From Comamonas testosteroni (GTDB taxonomy: Bacteria; Pseudomonadota; Gammaproteobacteria; Burkholderiales; Burkholderiaceae_C): a DNA stretch of 45,185 nucleotides. The stretch is taken from assembly GCF_000761245.1 (NCBI RefSeq), contig NZ_AWOR01000002.1:1-45185 (forward strand), in the 5' to 3' direction. Shown here piece by piece: positions 26,514 to 34,612 of this stretch. Each line of letters opens with the position of its first letter. The stretch's first letter is position 1. The translations under genes and the position numbers were made by a program. Under the pieces are notes generated by a model, which was given only the letters and a program-made list of their open reading frames with translations, was not told where the DNA came from and did no database searches.

Positions 26514-27035
26514 TCAAGGCTTCAATTCCAGCTTGATCGCGCCCAGCTCGGTGCTGCCATTGGCGCTCAGGCTGGTGGCCTGCTTGACGGGCCACTCGAA
26601 GGGAATGGACACCAGCTCGCGGCCGCCGACTTCACGCGCAGCTTCCACCATCAGCTTGTATTGACCGGGAGCCAGTTGGGGCAGCGGGTTCTTGCCTTCG
26701 GCAAAAGACAGCGCATGGGTGCCCACGGGCTTGGTCGGCTGGGTCACGCCGTCGATGGGAAAGCTCAGCTCGCGACCGGTACGACGCCACCACTGGCGCA
26801 TATCCTTGAGCCACTTGGTGCCCTCGGCATTCTTCATCTTTGCGTCGTACCAGACGGACAGATTGGCTGCCACGCCGCCATCGGCCTTTTCCAGCCAAAC
26901 GGCAACATAAGGCTTGTGGTATTCGGCCACCTGCAACTGGGGCACGGTCACAGCCACATTCATGCCGCCCGCGATTGCCGGCAGGCCCACCACGGCGCTC
27001 AGCGCCACCGTGGTCTTGAAAATCCGCTTCGCCAT
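26514..27035 (-). CDS. DUF2271 periplasmic protein, candidate flavinylated electron carrier
   Basis: Start ATG 27035 follows AAGGAAGAG and gives 173 aa with a signal peptide (MAKRIFKTTVALSAVVGLPA, cleavage near IAGG). The conserved middle contains YVAVWLEKADG, WYDAKMKN, LKDMRQWWRRTGREL and then D95-GVTQPTKPVG-T. In DUF2271 proteins this last place usually holds an SGAT-like motif where ApbE attaches FMN; here it reads TQPT, keeping the final Thr (T101). With apbE, a PepSY membrane protein and a reductase in the same operon, an extracytoplasmic flavoprotein is the best guess. Confidence 0.85.
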   Translation of the reverse strand: MAKRIFKTTVALSAVVGLPAIAGGMNVAVTVPQLQVAEYHKPYVAVWLEKADGGVAANLSVWYDAKMKNAEGTKWLKDMRQWWRRTGRELSFPIDGVTQPTKPVGTHALSFAEGKNPLPQLAPGQYKLMVEAAREVGGRELVSIPFEWPVKQATSLSANGSTELGAIKLELKP

Positions 27036-27063
27036 TTTCTCTTCCTTCACAAAATTCTTGGGC

Positions 27064-27714
27064 TCAGTGCACGAGCAGCAATACCAGCAGCGCAGGCAGC
27101 ACCAGACCCAGGCCCACCATCGGCCAGGTCATTGGCCGGCGCTGCGCATGCATCTTCAGGATCAGAAGACCCGTGATGCAGAACACCAGACAGCCAATCG
27201 CAAAGACATCTATGAACAGGCTCCAGGCTCCGCCCGTATTGCGCCCCTTGTGCAAGTCGTTGAGGTAGGAGATCCAGCCCCGGTCGGTCTTCTCATACTC
27301 GACCGAGCCTTCCTTCAAGTCCACGCGCAGCCAGGCGTCGCCCCCCGGGCGCGGCATGGCCACATAGGCCTCGTCTTCGCTCCACTCCACGGCAAAACCC
27401 TTGGCGCTGACCTTGATCTGCTGAGCCAGCCAGCCATCCACCTCGGCAGGCAAGCCCACGGCATTCTTGTCCGCCGCTTCCACACCCTGCTTCTGGGCTT
27501 GCTGCAGTTTTTCGAGCAGATCCGGTGGCAGTTGCGCATCACGCGATTCGACCTTGGGCTTGGACTCGATCTGCCCGGCGTGATTCAAGGTAAATCCCGT
27601 CACGGCGAACAGCAGCATGCCGATCAGGCAGATGGCGGAGCTGATCCAGTGCCACTCATGTAATTTTTTGAGCCAGTACGCCCGCTGCGGAGCGTTGGGG
27701 GAAGCCGCGGTCAT
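27064..27714 (-). CDS. PepSY-associated transmembrane protein, likely heme electron conduit
   Basis: The 216-aa protein has membrane helices at about 24-42, 165-187 and 196-215, with one PepSY-like periplasmic domain between the first two (FAVEWSEDEAYVAMPRPGGD). Conserved-type histidines border the helices: H19 and H22 (LHEWHW), H45 (TLNH), H155 (LNDLHKGRNTGG) and H189, suitable for heme ligation. Related PepSY proteins act as ferric-siderophore reductases. It is the first gene of the operon, 29 bp before the DUF2271 gene. It could pass electrons from the inner-face reductase to DUF2271; this is inferred. Confidence 0.87.
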   Translation of the reverse strand: MTAASPNAPQRAYWLKKLHEWHWISSAICLIGMLLFAVTGFTLNHAGQIESKPKVESRDAQLPPDLLEKLQQAQKQGVEAADKNAVGLPAEVDGWLAQQIKVSAKGFAVEWSEDEAYVAMPRPGGDAWLRVDLKEGSVEYEKTDRGWISYLNDLHKGRNTGGAWSLFIDVFAIGCLVFCITGLLILKMHAQRRPMTWPMVGLGLVLPALLVLLLVH

Positions 27715-27827
27715 TCAGAACTTTCTGGGATTGCATCGCCGCCGGGCCGAACCGGCCTGCGCGACATCGCGCCACAAGGCCCGGCCTTGCTTGCACAGCA
27801 AGGCGGCATTCTAGTTGCGCAAATTCT

Positions 27828-27852
27828 AAATGCATCTCACTTTTATTTACTT
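27828..27852. promoter_or_regulatory. Weak Fur-like sequence upstream of the PepSY operon
   Basis: AAATGCATCTCACTTTTATT holds one degenerate Fur half-site (ATGCATCTCA against ATTCTCATT). It lies about 115 bp before the PepSY start. The match is poor, and the operon may instead share the receptor's Fur site on the divergent side. Confidence 0.25.
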
Positions 27853-28017
27853 TACTTGACGTAAACAAAGCGCCCACCCAAGGCAAGGGCGCCTACGCCA
27901 TCCCGAAAACTCGTGGCTGCATAGATGGGCAGGATCCGCACCGCCCATCCAGACAGCCAGTCTGTTGCCGTACTGCAACAAAACGTAGGGTATCCGCAAC
28001 CATTATTGAATGGTATC

Positions 28018-28036
28018 GAGAATTATTATCAATATC
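28018..28036. promoter_or_regulatory. Fur box upstream of the siderophore receptor
   Basis: GAGAATTATTATCAATATC matches the 19-bp consensus GATAATGATAATCATTATC at 15 of 19 positions. It lies 48 bp before the receptor start, where Fur-Fe2+ would block RNA polymerase. Confidence 0.8.
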
Positions 28037-28083
28037 ACCTAGAATTCGCACGCTTTTTCAAAAATCGACTCTTCATCAAAAGC

Positions 28084-30339
28084 ATGTCCAACAACTATCT
28101 GACTCCGACCGACTCCAACGGCTTGCGCTGCGAGCTCAAGCAAATCGTGATTGCCGCAGGCCTGTGCCTGATTGGCGCCAGCGCGATGGCTCAGCAGGAA
28201 ACCACCTTGTCCACCGTGAATGTGGAAGCCGCTGCCGAGGCCAGCTTCAAGACCGAAGCCAGCCCTCAGGGCAAGTTCACCGCCCCCCTGCTGGACACGC
28301 CCAAGACCGTTCAGGTGATCAATGAAGAGATCATCAAGCAAACGGGTGCCACCAGCCTGCAGGATGCTCTGCGCTCCACCCCCGGCATCACCTTCGGCAA
28401 CGGCGAAGGCGGCAACCCCAGCGGCGACCAGCCCTTCATCCGCGGCATGGACGCCCAGTCCAGCACCTTTGTGGACGGCATGCGCGACATCGCCGCCGGC
28501 ACCCGCGAAGTGTTCAACGTCGAAGCCGTGGAAGTCATCAAGGGTGCAGACTCCGCCTACGCTGGTCGCGGCGGCGCAGGTGGCTCCATCAACATCACCA
28601 CCAAGAAAGCCAAGAACGAGAACTTCATCTCGGGCGACGTGGGTCTGGGCACCGACAACTATCTGCGCGGCACTCTGGACATCAACCGCAAGATCAACGA
28701 CACCACGGCTTTCCGTCTGAACGCCATGGGCCACAGCGCCGACGTTCCTGGCCGCAACGGTCCCGACAACAAGCGCTGGGGCATTGCCCCCACCGTGACT
28801 TTCGGTCTGGGCACGCCCACCGAAGTGACCCTGTCCTGGCAGCATCTGCAAACCGACAACACACCCGATGGCGGCGTGCCTTATCTGTACAGCAATGCTG
28901 CCATGGCTGGCCTGCCCGGCGGCAGCACTGTGCGCCCCACTTACGGCAATGACCGCGCCAACTGGTACGGCCTGAACAACCGTGACTTCGAGAAGGAAAA
29001 GAGCGATCTGTTCACCGCCTCGGTCACCCACAAGTTCACCGACACCAACAAGATCCGCAACAGCCTGCGCTACAGCAAGACCAAGCAGGACTATGTCTGG
29101 ACTCAGCCTGACGACTCCAAGGGCAATGTGCTCAATGGCTATGTCTGGCGCCGCGGTAACGCACGCGTATCCGACACCACCACGCTGCAGAACGTGACCG
29201 AGTTCACAGGCAAGGAACAGACCGGCTCCATCGGCCACACCTATGCCTTCGGTCTGGAACTGTCCAAGGAAAAGGCAGATGTGCGCTCCGCCGCCATCCA
29301 AAGCGGCGGCACCTGCACATCGGTCTCCGATCCCTGGTGCACCACCCTGAGCAACCCCAGCGGCGCAAATGCCCCCTGGAACTTCGCCTGGGCACTACCC
29401 ACTCAATCCACTGTCAACAAGATCGACACCATTGCGGTGTACGGTTTTGACACTTTGAAGCTCAACGAGCAATGGCTGGTGAACGCTGGTTTGCGCGTAG
29501 ACCACTACAAGCTCAACGCATCCGGCCCCGCAAGCACGGGCCGCAACCCTGCACCCGCATACGACCTGAGCCGCAGCGACACGCTGTTCAACTACCAGTT
29601 GGGTGTGGTCTACAAGCCTGCGGCCAATGGCAGCATCTACGCCAACATTGGCACCTCTTCGCGTCCCGGCGGCTCGACCCTGGGCAACGGCAATGAAGAT
29701 CTGGCTGCCAACACCGTTGCACTGGCCGACCTCAAGCCCGAGAAGACCAAGTCCATCGAGTTGGGCACCAAGTGGGATCTGCTGGACAAGAAGCTGAACC
29801 TGAGCGCTGCCATCTTCCGCAATGAGGTGACAAACGTCCGCATTACGGAAAACGGCATCACCTACATGGGCGGCAACAAGGAAGTCAATGGTCTGGAGCT
29901 GGGCTTCACCGGCCAGATCCTGTCCAACCTGAGCGTGTTCGGCGGCTATACCTTCATGGATAGCGAGCAAAAGAACATGGGCGTCGGCAACGTGGCCAAT
30001 GGCCGCCCCTTCACCAACACCCCCAAGCACAGCTTCAGCCTGTGGACCAGCTACAAGCCCATGTCCAAGCTGACGCTGGGTCTGGGCATCTATGCGCAAA
30101 GCAGCGTCAATGCAGCTTATGCAGTGTCCACCGTGGATGGCGGCATCGTAACCAAGGGCGCCTCCGGCTATGCCCGCTACGACGCGATGATGGCCTACCA
30201 GATCGACAAGAACCTGAGCTTTCAGCTGAACGTCTACAACCTGGGCAACAAGGCTTACTACACCGGCGTGCGCTCGCCCCACTACGCCAATATCGGTGCT
30301 GGCCGCTCTGCCGTGGCGTCGCTCAAGTTCACGTACTGA
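28084..30339 (+). CDS. TonB-dependent siderophore receptor (PiuA/Fiu-like)
   Basis: Start ATG 28084 gives 751 aa with a signal peptide (hydrophobic core IVIAAGLCLIGASAMA, cleavage before QQETTL). The plug domain (about 65-175: LDTPKTVQVINEEIIKQTGA, FIRGMDAQSSTFVDG, VEVIKGADSAYAGRGGAGG) and a 22-strand barrel follow, ending in ASLKFTY with the terminal aromatic residue needed for outer-membrane insertion. It imports a ferric siderophore, using energy from TonB-ExbB-ExbD encoded at 33-35 kb. Fiu/PiuA-type catecholate specificity is suggested by the piuC-like gene behind it. A Fur box lies 48 bp upstream and a terminator downstream. Confidence 0.95.
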   Translation: MSNNYLTPTDSNGLRCELKQIVIAAGLCLIGASAMAQQETTLSTVNVEAAAEASFKTEASPQGKFTAPLLDTPKTVQVINEEIIKQTGATSLQDALRSTPGITFGNGEGGNPSGDQPFIRGMDAQSSTFVDGMRDIAAGTREVFNVEAVEVIKGADSAYAGRGGAGGSINITTKKAKNENFISGDVGLGTDNYLRGTLDINRKINDTTAFRLNAMGHSADVPGRNGPDNKRWGIAPTVTFGLGTPTEVTLSWQHLQTDNTPDGGVPYLYSNAAMAGLPGGSTVRPTYGNDRANWYGLNNRDFEKEKSDLFTASVTHKFTDTNKIRNSLRYSKTKQDYVWTQPDDSKGNVLNGYVWRRGNARVSDTTTLQNVTEFTGKEQTGSIGHTYAFGLELSKEKADVRSAAIQSGGTCTSVSDPWCTTLSNPSGANAPWNFAWALPTQSTVNKIDTIAVYGFDTLKLNEQWLVNAGLRVDHYKLNASGPASTGRNPAPAYDLSRSDTLFNYQLGVVYKPAANGSIYANIGTSSRPGGSTLGNGNEDLAANTVALADLKPEKTKSIELGTKWDLLDKKLNLSAAIFRNEVTNVRITENGITYMGGNKEVNGLELGFTGQILSNLSVFGGYTFMDSEQKNMGVGNVANGRPFTNTPKHSFSLWTSYKPMSKLTLGLGIYAQSSVNAAYAVSTVDGGIVTKGASGYARYDAMMAYQIDKNLSFQLNVYNLGNKAYYTGVRSPHYANIGAGRSAVASLKFTY

Positions 30340-30393
30340 TGCAAGCCCTGCCTGCGCTTGATCTGGCGCAGGCTTGCTGCAAACCATCACCCC

Positions 30394-30429
30394 AAGCCCC
30401 GCAGGCCCCGGATGCCAGCGGGGCTTTTT
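30394..30429 (+). terminator. Intrinsic terminator after the receptor gene
   Basis: AAGCCCCGC (30394-30402) pairs with GCGGGGCTT (30418-30426), followed by TTT. It lies 55 bp past the stop, so the hydroxylase gene may need its own promoter or read-through. Confidence 0.82.
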
Positions 30430-30480
30430 ACGTGCACACTGCCCGCATACTTTTTCAGAATGTCGGATTTTGGTTCTGAA

Positions 30481-30568
30481 AACCATAGCTGGTTACGCTT
30501 ACCCTTCAATGATTTCAATATGAAAAGATATTGAAATCCATATGCAGAAAGCGCAAGCAGCTATGGTT
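30481..30568. repeat. Nested palindromic intergenic repeat, copy B (upstream of piuC-like gene)
   Basis: Outer arms AACCATAGCTGGTTACGCTT (30481-30500) and AAGCGCAAGCAGCTATGGTT (30549-30568) match as inverted repeats at 18 of 20 positions. Inside is the exact 11-bp pair GATTTCAATAT/ATATTGAAATC (30511-30521 with 30528-30538). The plan and the GATTTCA/TGAAATC core equal copy A at 13770-13862. Confidence 0.72.
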
Positions 30569-30607
30569 AATGAGAGGCCAGAATCACCAACTGCCAGATA
30601 CCCACCC

Positions 30608-31288
30608 ATGCTGCTACGCATACCCGCCCTGCTCACTCCCGATGAAGTACGCCACTGCCGTCAGGCGCTGGAAGCTGCCAGTTGGCAGGACGGCAAGGCC
30701 ACGGCCGGCCATGTGGCAGCTCAGGTCAAGAGCAATCTGCAGCTGCCACTGGAGAGCAAGACCGGCCAGCAGATAGGTGATCTGATCCTGGATCGGCTGG
30801 GCCGCAACCCGCTGTTCATGTCGGCGGCCCTGCCGCTCAAGGTCCTGCCGCCGCGCTTCAATCGCTACGAGGGCGGAGGCACCTATGGCAACCATATCGA
30901 CAATGCGTTCTTCACCATTCCGGGTACCGCCATCAAGGTCAGAACCGATGTCTCCACCACGGTCTTCTTCAGCGATCCCGACGAATACGAAGGCGGCGAG
31001 CTGATGGTGGAAGACACCTTCGGCCAGCAAAGCGTGAAGCTGGCGGCGGGCGATGCCATCGTCTACCCCGGCACCAGCCTGCACCGCGTCAACCCCGTCA
31101 CGCGCGGCACTCGCTATGCCTCGTTCTTCTGGACGCACAGCCTGGTCAAGTCGGCGGAGCAGCGCCGTCTGCTGTTCGATCTGGACCAGAGCATTCAGCA
31201 ACTCACCCAGGAGCAGCCCGAACACCCGCGCGTCGCCACCCTCTCGGGCACCTATCACAATCTCTTGCGCATGTGGTCTGAAAGCTAG
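30608..31288 (+). CDS. piuC: PKHD-type Fe(II)/2-oxoglutarate hydroxylase (PiuC/YbiX-like)
   Basis: Start ATG 30608 gives the family N-terminus ([14 protein letters not shown]) and 226 aa, the usual YbiX/PiuC length. The double-stranded beta-helix shows the metal ligands H96 and D98 (NHIDNAFF), the distal H159 (SLHRVNPV) and the 2-oxoglutarate Arg in [11 protein letters not shown]. These enzymes accompany Fiu/PiuA receptors; the substrate is still unclear. An upstream in-frame start at 30542 falls inside the palindromic repeat and is unlikely. Confidence 0.93.
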   Translation: MLLRIPALLTPDEVRHCRQALEAASWQDGKATAGHVAAQVKSNLQLPLESKTGQQIGDLILDRLGRNPLFMSAALPLKVLPPRFNRYEGGGTYGNHIDNAFFTIPGTAIKVRTDVSTTVFFSDPDEYEGGELMVEDTFGQQSVKLAAGDAIVYPGTSLHRVNPVTRGTRYASFFWTHSLVKSAEQRRLLFDLDQSIQQLTQEQPEHPRVATLSGTYHNLLRMWSES

Positions 31289-31458
31289 ACTCCTGAGCGG
31301 ATCTTGAGCGGCTTAAAAGCGGCCTTGAACGGCTTGAGAGCGGTTTTGCCGCTCCCCCCCGAAGGGGACGGCAGCCTTTTCAGGAGCGGCCCTTGCTGGC
31401 TGACTCCCCTGCGCCGTCCCTGCGCTGCTGCCTCGTCCCCATCTAACCGGCTTGATTT
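31289..31458. other. GC-rich gap with short degenerate repeats
   Basis: It contains a run of related blocks (TTGAGCGGCTTAAAAGCGGC, then TTGAACGGCTTGAGAGCGG) followed by CCGCTCCCCCCCGAAGGGGA, resembling the repeat at 26395-26512. No gene is seen. The stretch lies just before the alpha-hydroxy-acid oxidase. Confidence 0.45.
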
Positions 31459-32601
31459 ATGACTGTTGAACGTTTGAATGCCGCAGGCCAGCCCGTCAAA
31501 CCGCCACTGACGCAGATTTCCGCGCAGACGGGCTCCCTGGCGGATTACGCCCGGCTGGCGCGCGAGCATATGGAAGCCCACGCCTGGGCGCATATTGAAA
31601 GCGGCGCCGATCAGGGGCTGACGCTGACTCATAACCGCCAGGCGTTTGACCGCATTCGGCTCTGCCCGCAGCCGCTGGCCGATCTGTCCGGTGCCCATAC
31701 GCGGCAAAGCCTGCTGGGCCAGAGTCTGGACTGGCCGTTGCTGCTGGCACCTGTTGCCTATCAACAGCTGGCGCATCCCGAAGGCGAGCTCGCCACGGCA
31801 CGCGCGGCCATGGCCATGCGCACCGGCATGATGGTCAGCACCCTGTCCAGCTGCACCCTGGAGGCCATTGCCCAGGCCGCACAAGCCGCAGCCCAGGAGC
31901 TGGGACGCAGCGGCCCGCTCTGGTTCCAGCTCTACCAGCAGGCGGCACGCGAGCACACGCTGCAGCTGATCCGACGCGCCGAAGACGCCGGTTATCAGGC
32001 GCTGGTCTGGACGGTGGACGCCCATATCAAACGCTCCAGCTACCCGCTGCCGCCAGGCGTGGAGGCCGTCAATCTGCGCGGCATGCCCCAGCAGCGCCAG
32101 ACGGGCGACCTGATGAGCGAGCACATTCTGTTCGGCTCCGAGCTGGCCCGAAGCGCCCCCACCTGGGACGACCTGATCTGGCTGCGTCAGCAAACCCGGC
32201 TGCCGCTGATCGTCAAAGGTCTGCTCTCGGCCCGCGCCGCCGCGCAAGCCGTGGAACTGGGGGCCGATGCCATCGTGGTCTCCAACCATGGCGGGCGCGT
32301 GCTGGACACAGCCGTCTGCGCCCTGGAAGTGCTCGCAGCCATACGCACGGTCACACCTGCCCATATCCCGCTGCTGATGGATGGCGGCGTGCGCCAGGGC
32401 ACCGATGTGCTCAAAGCCATCGCACTGGGCGCCAGCGCCGTGCTGCTGGGACGGCCCCAGATGCATGCCCTGGCAGTGGCCGGCATGCTGGGCGTGGCCC
32501 ATATGCTGTATCTGCTGCGCGCCGAGCTGGAGCTGGCCATGGCCCAGACAGGCTGCGCCAGCCTCGATCAGATCGGGCCCGGGCTCTTAACCACTTGCTG
32601 A
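31459..32601 (+). CDS. FMN-dependent alpha-hydroxy-acid oxidase/dehydrogenase
   Basis: The 380-aa TIM-barrel protein has the family signature VSNHGGRVLD with catalytic His at about 277 and Arg at 280, plus the FMN-binding parts PLLLAPVAYQQL, LWFQLYQQ, TVDAH, LIVKG and LMDGGVRQGTDVLKA. Members oxidise L-lactate, glycolate or mandelate using FMN. The substrate is not evident. It stands between the piuC-like gene and bfd, with no clear operon partner. The usual Gln after GGR is Val here. Confidence 0.92.
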   Translation: MTVERLNAAGQPVKPPLTQISAQTGSLADYARLAREHMEAHAWAHIESGADQGLTLTHNRQAFDRIRLCPQPLADLSGAHTRQSLLGQSLDWPLLLAPVAYQQLAHPEGELATARAAMAMRTGMMVSTLSSCTLEAIAQAAQAAAQELGRSGPLWFQLYQQAAREHTLQLIRRAEDAGYQALVWTVDAHIKRSSYPLPPGVEAVNLRGMPQQRQTGDLMSEHILFGSELARSAPTWDDLIWLRQQTRLPLIVKGLLSARAAAQAVELGADAIVVSNHGGRVLDTAVCALEVLAAIRTVTPAHIPLLMDGGVRQGTDVLKAIALGASAVLLGRPQMHALAVAGMLGVAHMLYLLRAELELAMAQTGCASLDQIGPGLLTTC

Positions 32602-32629
32602 TTGTGCGTAATTTGGTGGCATGCATTGC

Positions 32630-32651
32630 AAATGCGATGGATTCTCATTTA
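32630..32651. promoter_or_regulatory. Fur-like box upstream of bfd
   Basis: AAATGCGATGGATTCTCATT has two facing half-sites, AAATGCGAT and the better ATTCTCATT, separated as in Fur operators. It lies about 45 bp before the bfd start. Confidence 0.65.
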
Positions 32652-32696
32652 TACTCCGCCTATTGCATCAATAGCCAGCAACAACTGCCTGTAGCC

Positions 32697-32990
32697 ATGA
32701 TCGTCTGTGTATGCCGCCGGGTTTCTGACCGAGAAATAGCACGCCACGCGCATGCGGGGATGAGCTTTGACGAAATCCAGTTTGAATTGGGTGTTGCCAC
32801 ACAATGCGGGCGCTGCGAAGGCTGCGCACGCGATGTCGTCGCCCAGTGCAGTGCAAGCCATCCGATCGCGGCCATCCACAACGAAGCGCAATCCTGCGTG
32901 TCGGTACAGACGGTTCAGCTTGCCACCAATATTCTGGAAAGCAAAGCATGGCCCACCTCTCCGTCCTCTCAGCCGTCTTCGGCAGCCTGA
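32697..32990 (+). CDS. bfd: Bacterioferritin-associated ferredoxin
   Basis: Start ATG 32697 gives 97 aa beginning MIVCVCRRVSDREI. The [2Fe-2S] Bfd domain has C4, C6, C37 and C40 (CVC, then QCGRC), the spacing of known Bfd proteins. Bfd reduces ferric iron in bacterioferritin so it can be released under iron starvation. The tail after residue 60 is longer than in E. coli Bfd. Its 3' end overlaps a small membrane ORF in another frame. Confidence 0.93.
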   Translation: MIVCVCRRVSDREIARHAHAGMSFDEIQFELGVATQCGRCEGCARDVVAQCSASHPIAAIHNEAQSCVSVQTVQLATNILESKAWPTSPSSQPSSAA

Positions 32991-33031
32991 TTCTTGTGAT
33001 GGTATGCACCTGGTGGATCCTGCGTGAATGA
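32948..33031 (+). CDS. Candidate 27-aa single-pass membrane protein
   Basis: An ATG at 32948 preceded by GGAAAG (6-nt spacing) opens a 27-codon frame reading MAHLSVLSAVFGSLILVMVC followed by TWWILRE. It is one hydrophobic helix with an aromatic belt and a charged C-terminus. It overlaps the last 43 bp of bfd in another frame and lies 103 bp before tonB. Small membrane proteins of this type often adjust transporters. No homology can be claimed. Confidence 0.5.
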   Translation: MAHLSVLSAVFGSLILVMVCTWWILRE

Positions 33032-33134
33032 TGCGGTCCCGTCTGCGTGCCCTGTTTCCTCTGCCAGCTATTGCCGGTTGACCAGCGCTTTTCCTTTCTG
33101 ATTCCAGCCTGCGCTGGTTGCTCTTCTCGCTCTT

Positions 33135-33863
33135 ATGTCCCAGTCTGATCGATTTGCACCTGCCAGCGGCCCAAGCCGCAATATGGCAGTTGCTGGTGCT
33201 GTGGTTGTTGTGCATGCTGCCGCCCTGTGGGCCATGCAGCATGGCCTGGCCCAGCAAAAGCCGCCAGAGATAGTGATTCCCGCCAGCGTGATTGCACAGT
33301 TCGTGGCGCCGCCTGCTGCCGAACCCGCACCGCCGGCCCCGCCGCCGCCTCCCAAGCCTCCAGCACCAGCGCCCAAGCCCGAAACCAAACAGCAGCCCAA
33401 GCCCGAGATCAAGAAGGCTCCGCTGCCCAAGGCAATCAAGGATCCAACGCCGGCACCGGCCGCGCCTCAAGGAGCACTGGAGAGCAACGACAGCAAACCG
33501 GACAAGACGCCGCCAGCGCCACCCGCGCCCCCGGCACCTCCCGCTCCGCCCGCACCTCCGGCGCCACCTGCCCCGCCCAAGATCGAGCAGCCATCGAGCA
33601 ATGCGGCCTATCTGAACAACCCCGCTCCCGCTTATCCTTCGGTCAGCAAGCGCATGGGTGAACAAGGCAAGGTGCTGCTGCGCGTCTATATCAACGAGCA
33701 GGGCCAGCCCGAGAAAATCGAAATCAAGCAGTCCAGCGGCTTTGACCGTCTGGATGAAGCGGCCGTCAACACCGTGCGCCAGTGGAAATTTGTCCCCGGC
33801 AAGCGCAACGGCGTGGCCGAACCCATGTGGCACATCGTGCCCATCAACTTTGTTCTCAAATAA
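33135..33863 (+). CDS. tonB: TonB energy transducer
   Basis: The 242-aa protein has a short cytoplasmic start, a membrane helix at about 17-36 (MAVAGAVVVVHAAALWAM, with the His typical of TonB), a Pro/Ala/Lys-rich periplasmic spacer (about 58-155, with a run of PPAPPAPPAP repeats) and a C-terminal TonB domain (about 160-242: AYPSVSKRMGEQGKVLLRVY, AAVNTVRQWKFVPGK). It carries proton-motive energy from ExbBD to the outer-membrane receptors, such as the one at 28 kb. exbB follows 23 bp downstream. Confidence 0.95.
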   Translation: MSQSDRFAPASGPSRNMAVAGAVVVVHAAALWAMQHGLAQQKPPEIVIPASVIAQFVAPPAAEPAPPAPPPPPKPPAPAPKPETKQQPKPEIKKAPLPKAIKDPTPAPAAPQGALESNDSKPDKTPPAPPAPPAPPAPPAPPAPPAPPKIEQPSSNAAYLNNPAPAYPSVSKRMGEQGKVLLRVYINEQGQPEKIEIKQSSGFDRLDEAAVNTVRQWKFVPGKRNGVAEPMWHIVPINFVLK

Positions 33864-33886
33864 ATCTGCAGTTCTCAGGAGTACCC

Positions 33887-34609
33887 ATGGAATCCCAATT
33901 CGGCATTGCCCACGTCTGGACACAGGGCGACTTCGTGACCAAAGGCGTTGCCATCATCTTGCTGGTCATGTCGGTGGCCTCTTGGCTGGTCATCATTCTC
34001 AAGGCACTGGATATTGTGAAATTCAAGAAGTTCGCCACTCAGGCACAGGACTTCTGGCACAGCCCCGATCTGGCCACCGGCCTGGAAAAGCTCGGTGACG
34101 ACAAGCAGAACCCCTTCCGCTTCATGGTGCTCGAAGGCCGCGAAGCCTCCGCCCACCACCGCAAGACCAGCGTCCACCTGCATGACACGCTGGACATCAG
34201 CGACTGGGTGACTCGCTGCCTGCGCAACGGCATCAACGAATTCACGGCCCGCCTGCAATCCGGCCTGGCCATTCTGGCCTCCGTGGGCTCCACCGCCCCC
34301 TTCATCGGCCTGTTCGGCACCGTCTGGGGCATCTACCACGCGCTGGTGGCCATCGGCATGTCCGGCCAGTCATCCATCGACAAGGTTGCCGGCCCCATCG
34401 GCGAAGCACTGATCATGACCGCCCTGGGTCTGGCTGTCGCCATCCCCGCCGTGCTGGGCTACAACGCTCTGGTGCGCGGCAACAAGGGCATCCTGAATGC
34501 ACTGAACAGCTTCGCCCACGACGTGCACGCCTACTTCGTGACCGGTGCCCGCGTTTCCGTGGACGGCCAGGTCTCTGGCAATGTGCTGCCCCTGAAGAAA
34601 GGCGCCTAA
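33887..34609 (+). CDS. exbB: ExbB proton channel subunit (MotA/TolQ/ExbB family)
   Basis: Start ATG 33887 follows CAGGAG and gives 240 aa. Three membrane helices are at about 17-37, 120-142 and 165-187, with the family core AILASVGSTAPFIGLFGTVW, GIYHAL and GEALIMTALGLAVAIPAVLGYN. ExbB forms the pentameric motor around ExbD that powers TonB. It lies between tonB and exbD in one operon. Confidence 0.97.
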   Translation: MESQFGIAHVWTQGDFVTKGVAIILLVMSVASWLVIILKALDIVKFKKFATQAQDFWHSPDLATGLEKLGDDKQNPFRFMVLEGREASAHHRKTSVHLHDTLDISDWVTRCLRNGINEFTARLQSGLAILASVGSTAPFIGLFGTVWGIYHALVAIGMSGQSSIDKVAGPIGEALIMTALGLAVAIPAVLGYNALVRGNKGILNALNSFAHDVHAYFVTGARVSVDGQVSGNVLPLKKGA

Positions 34610-34612
34610 GCC

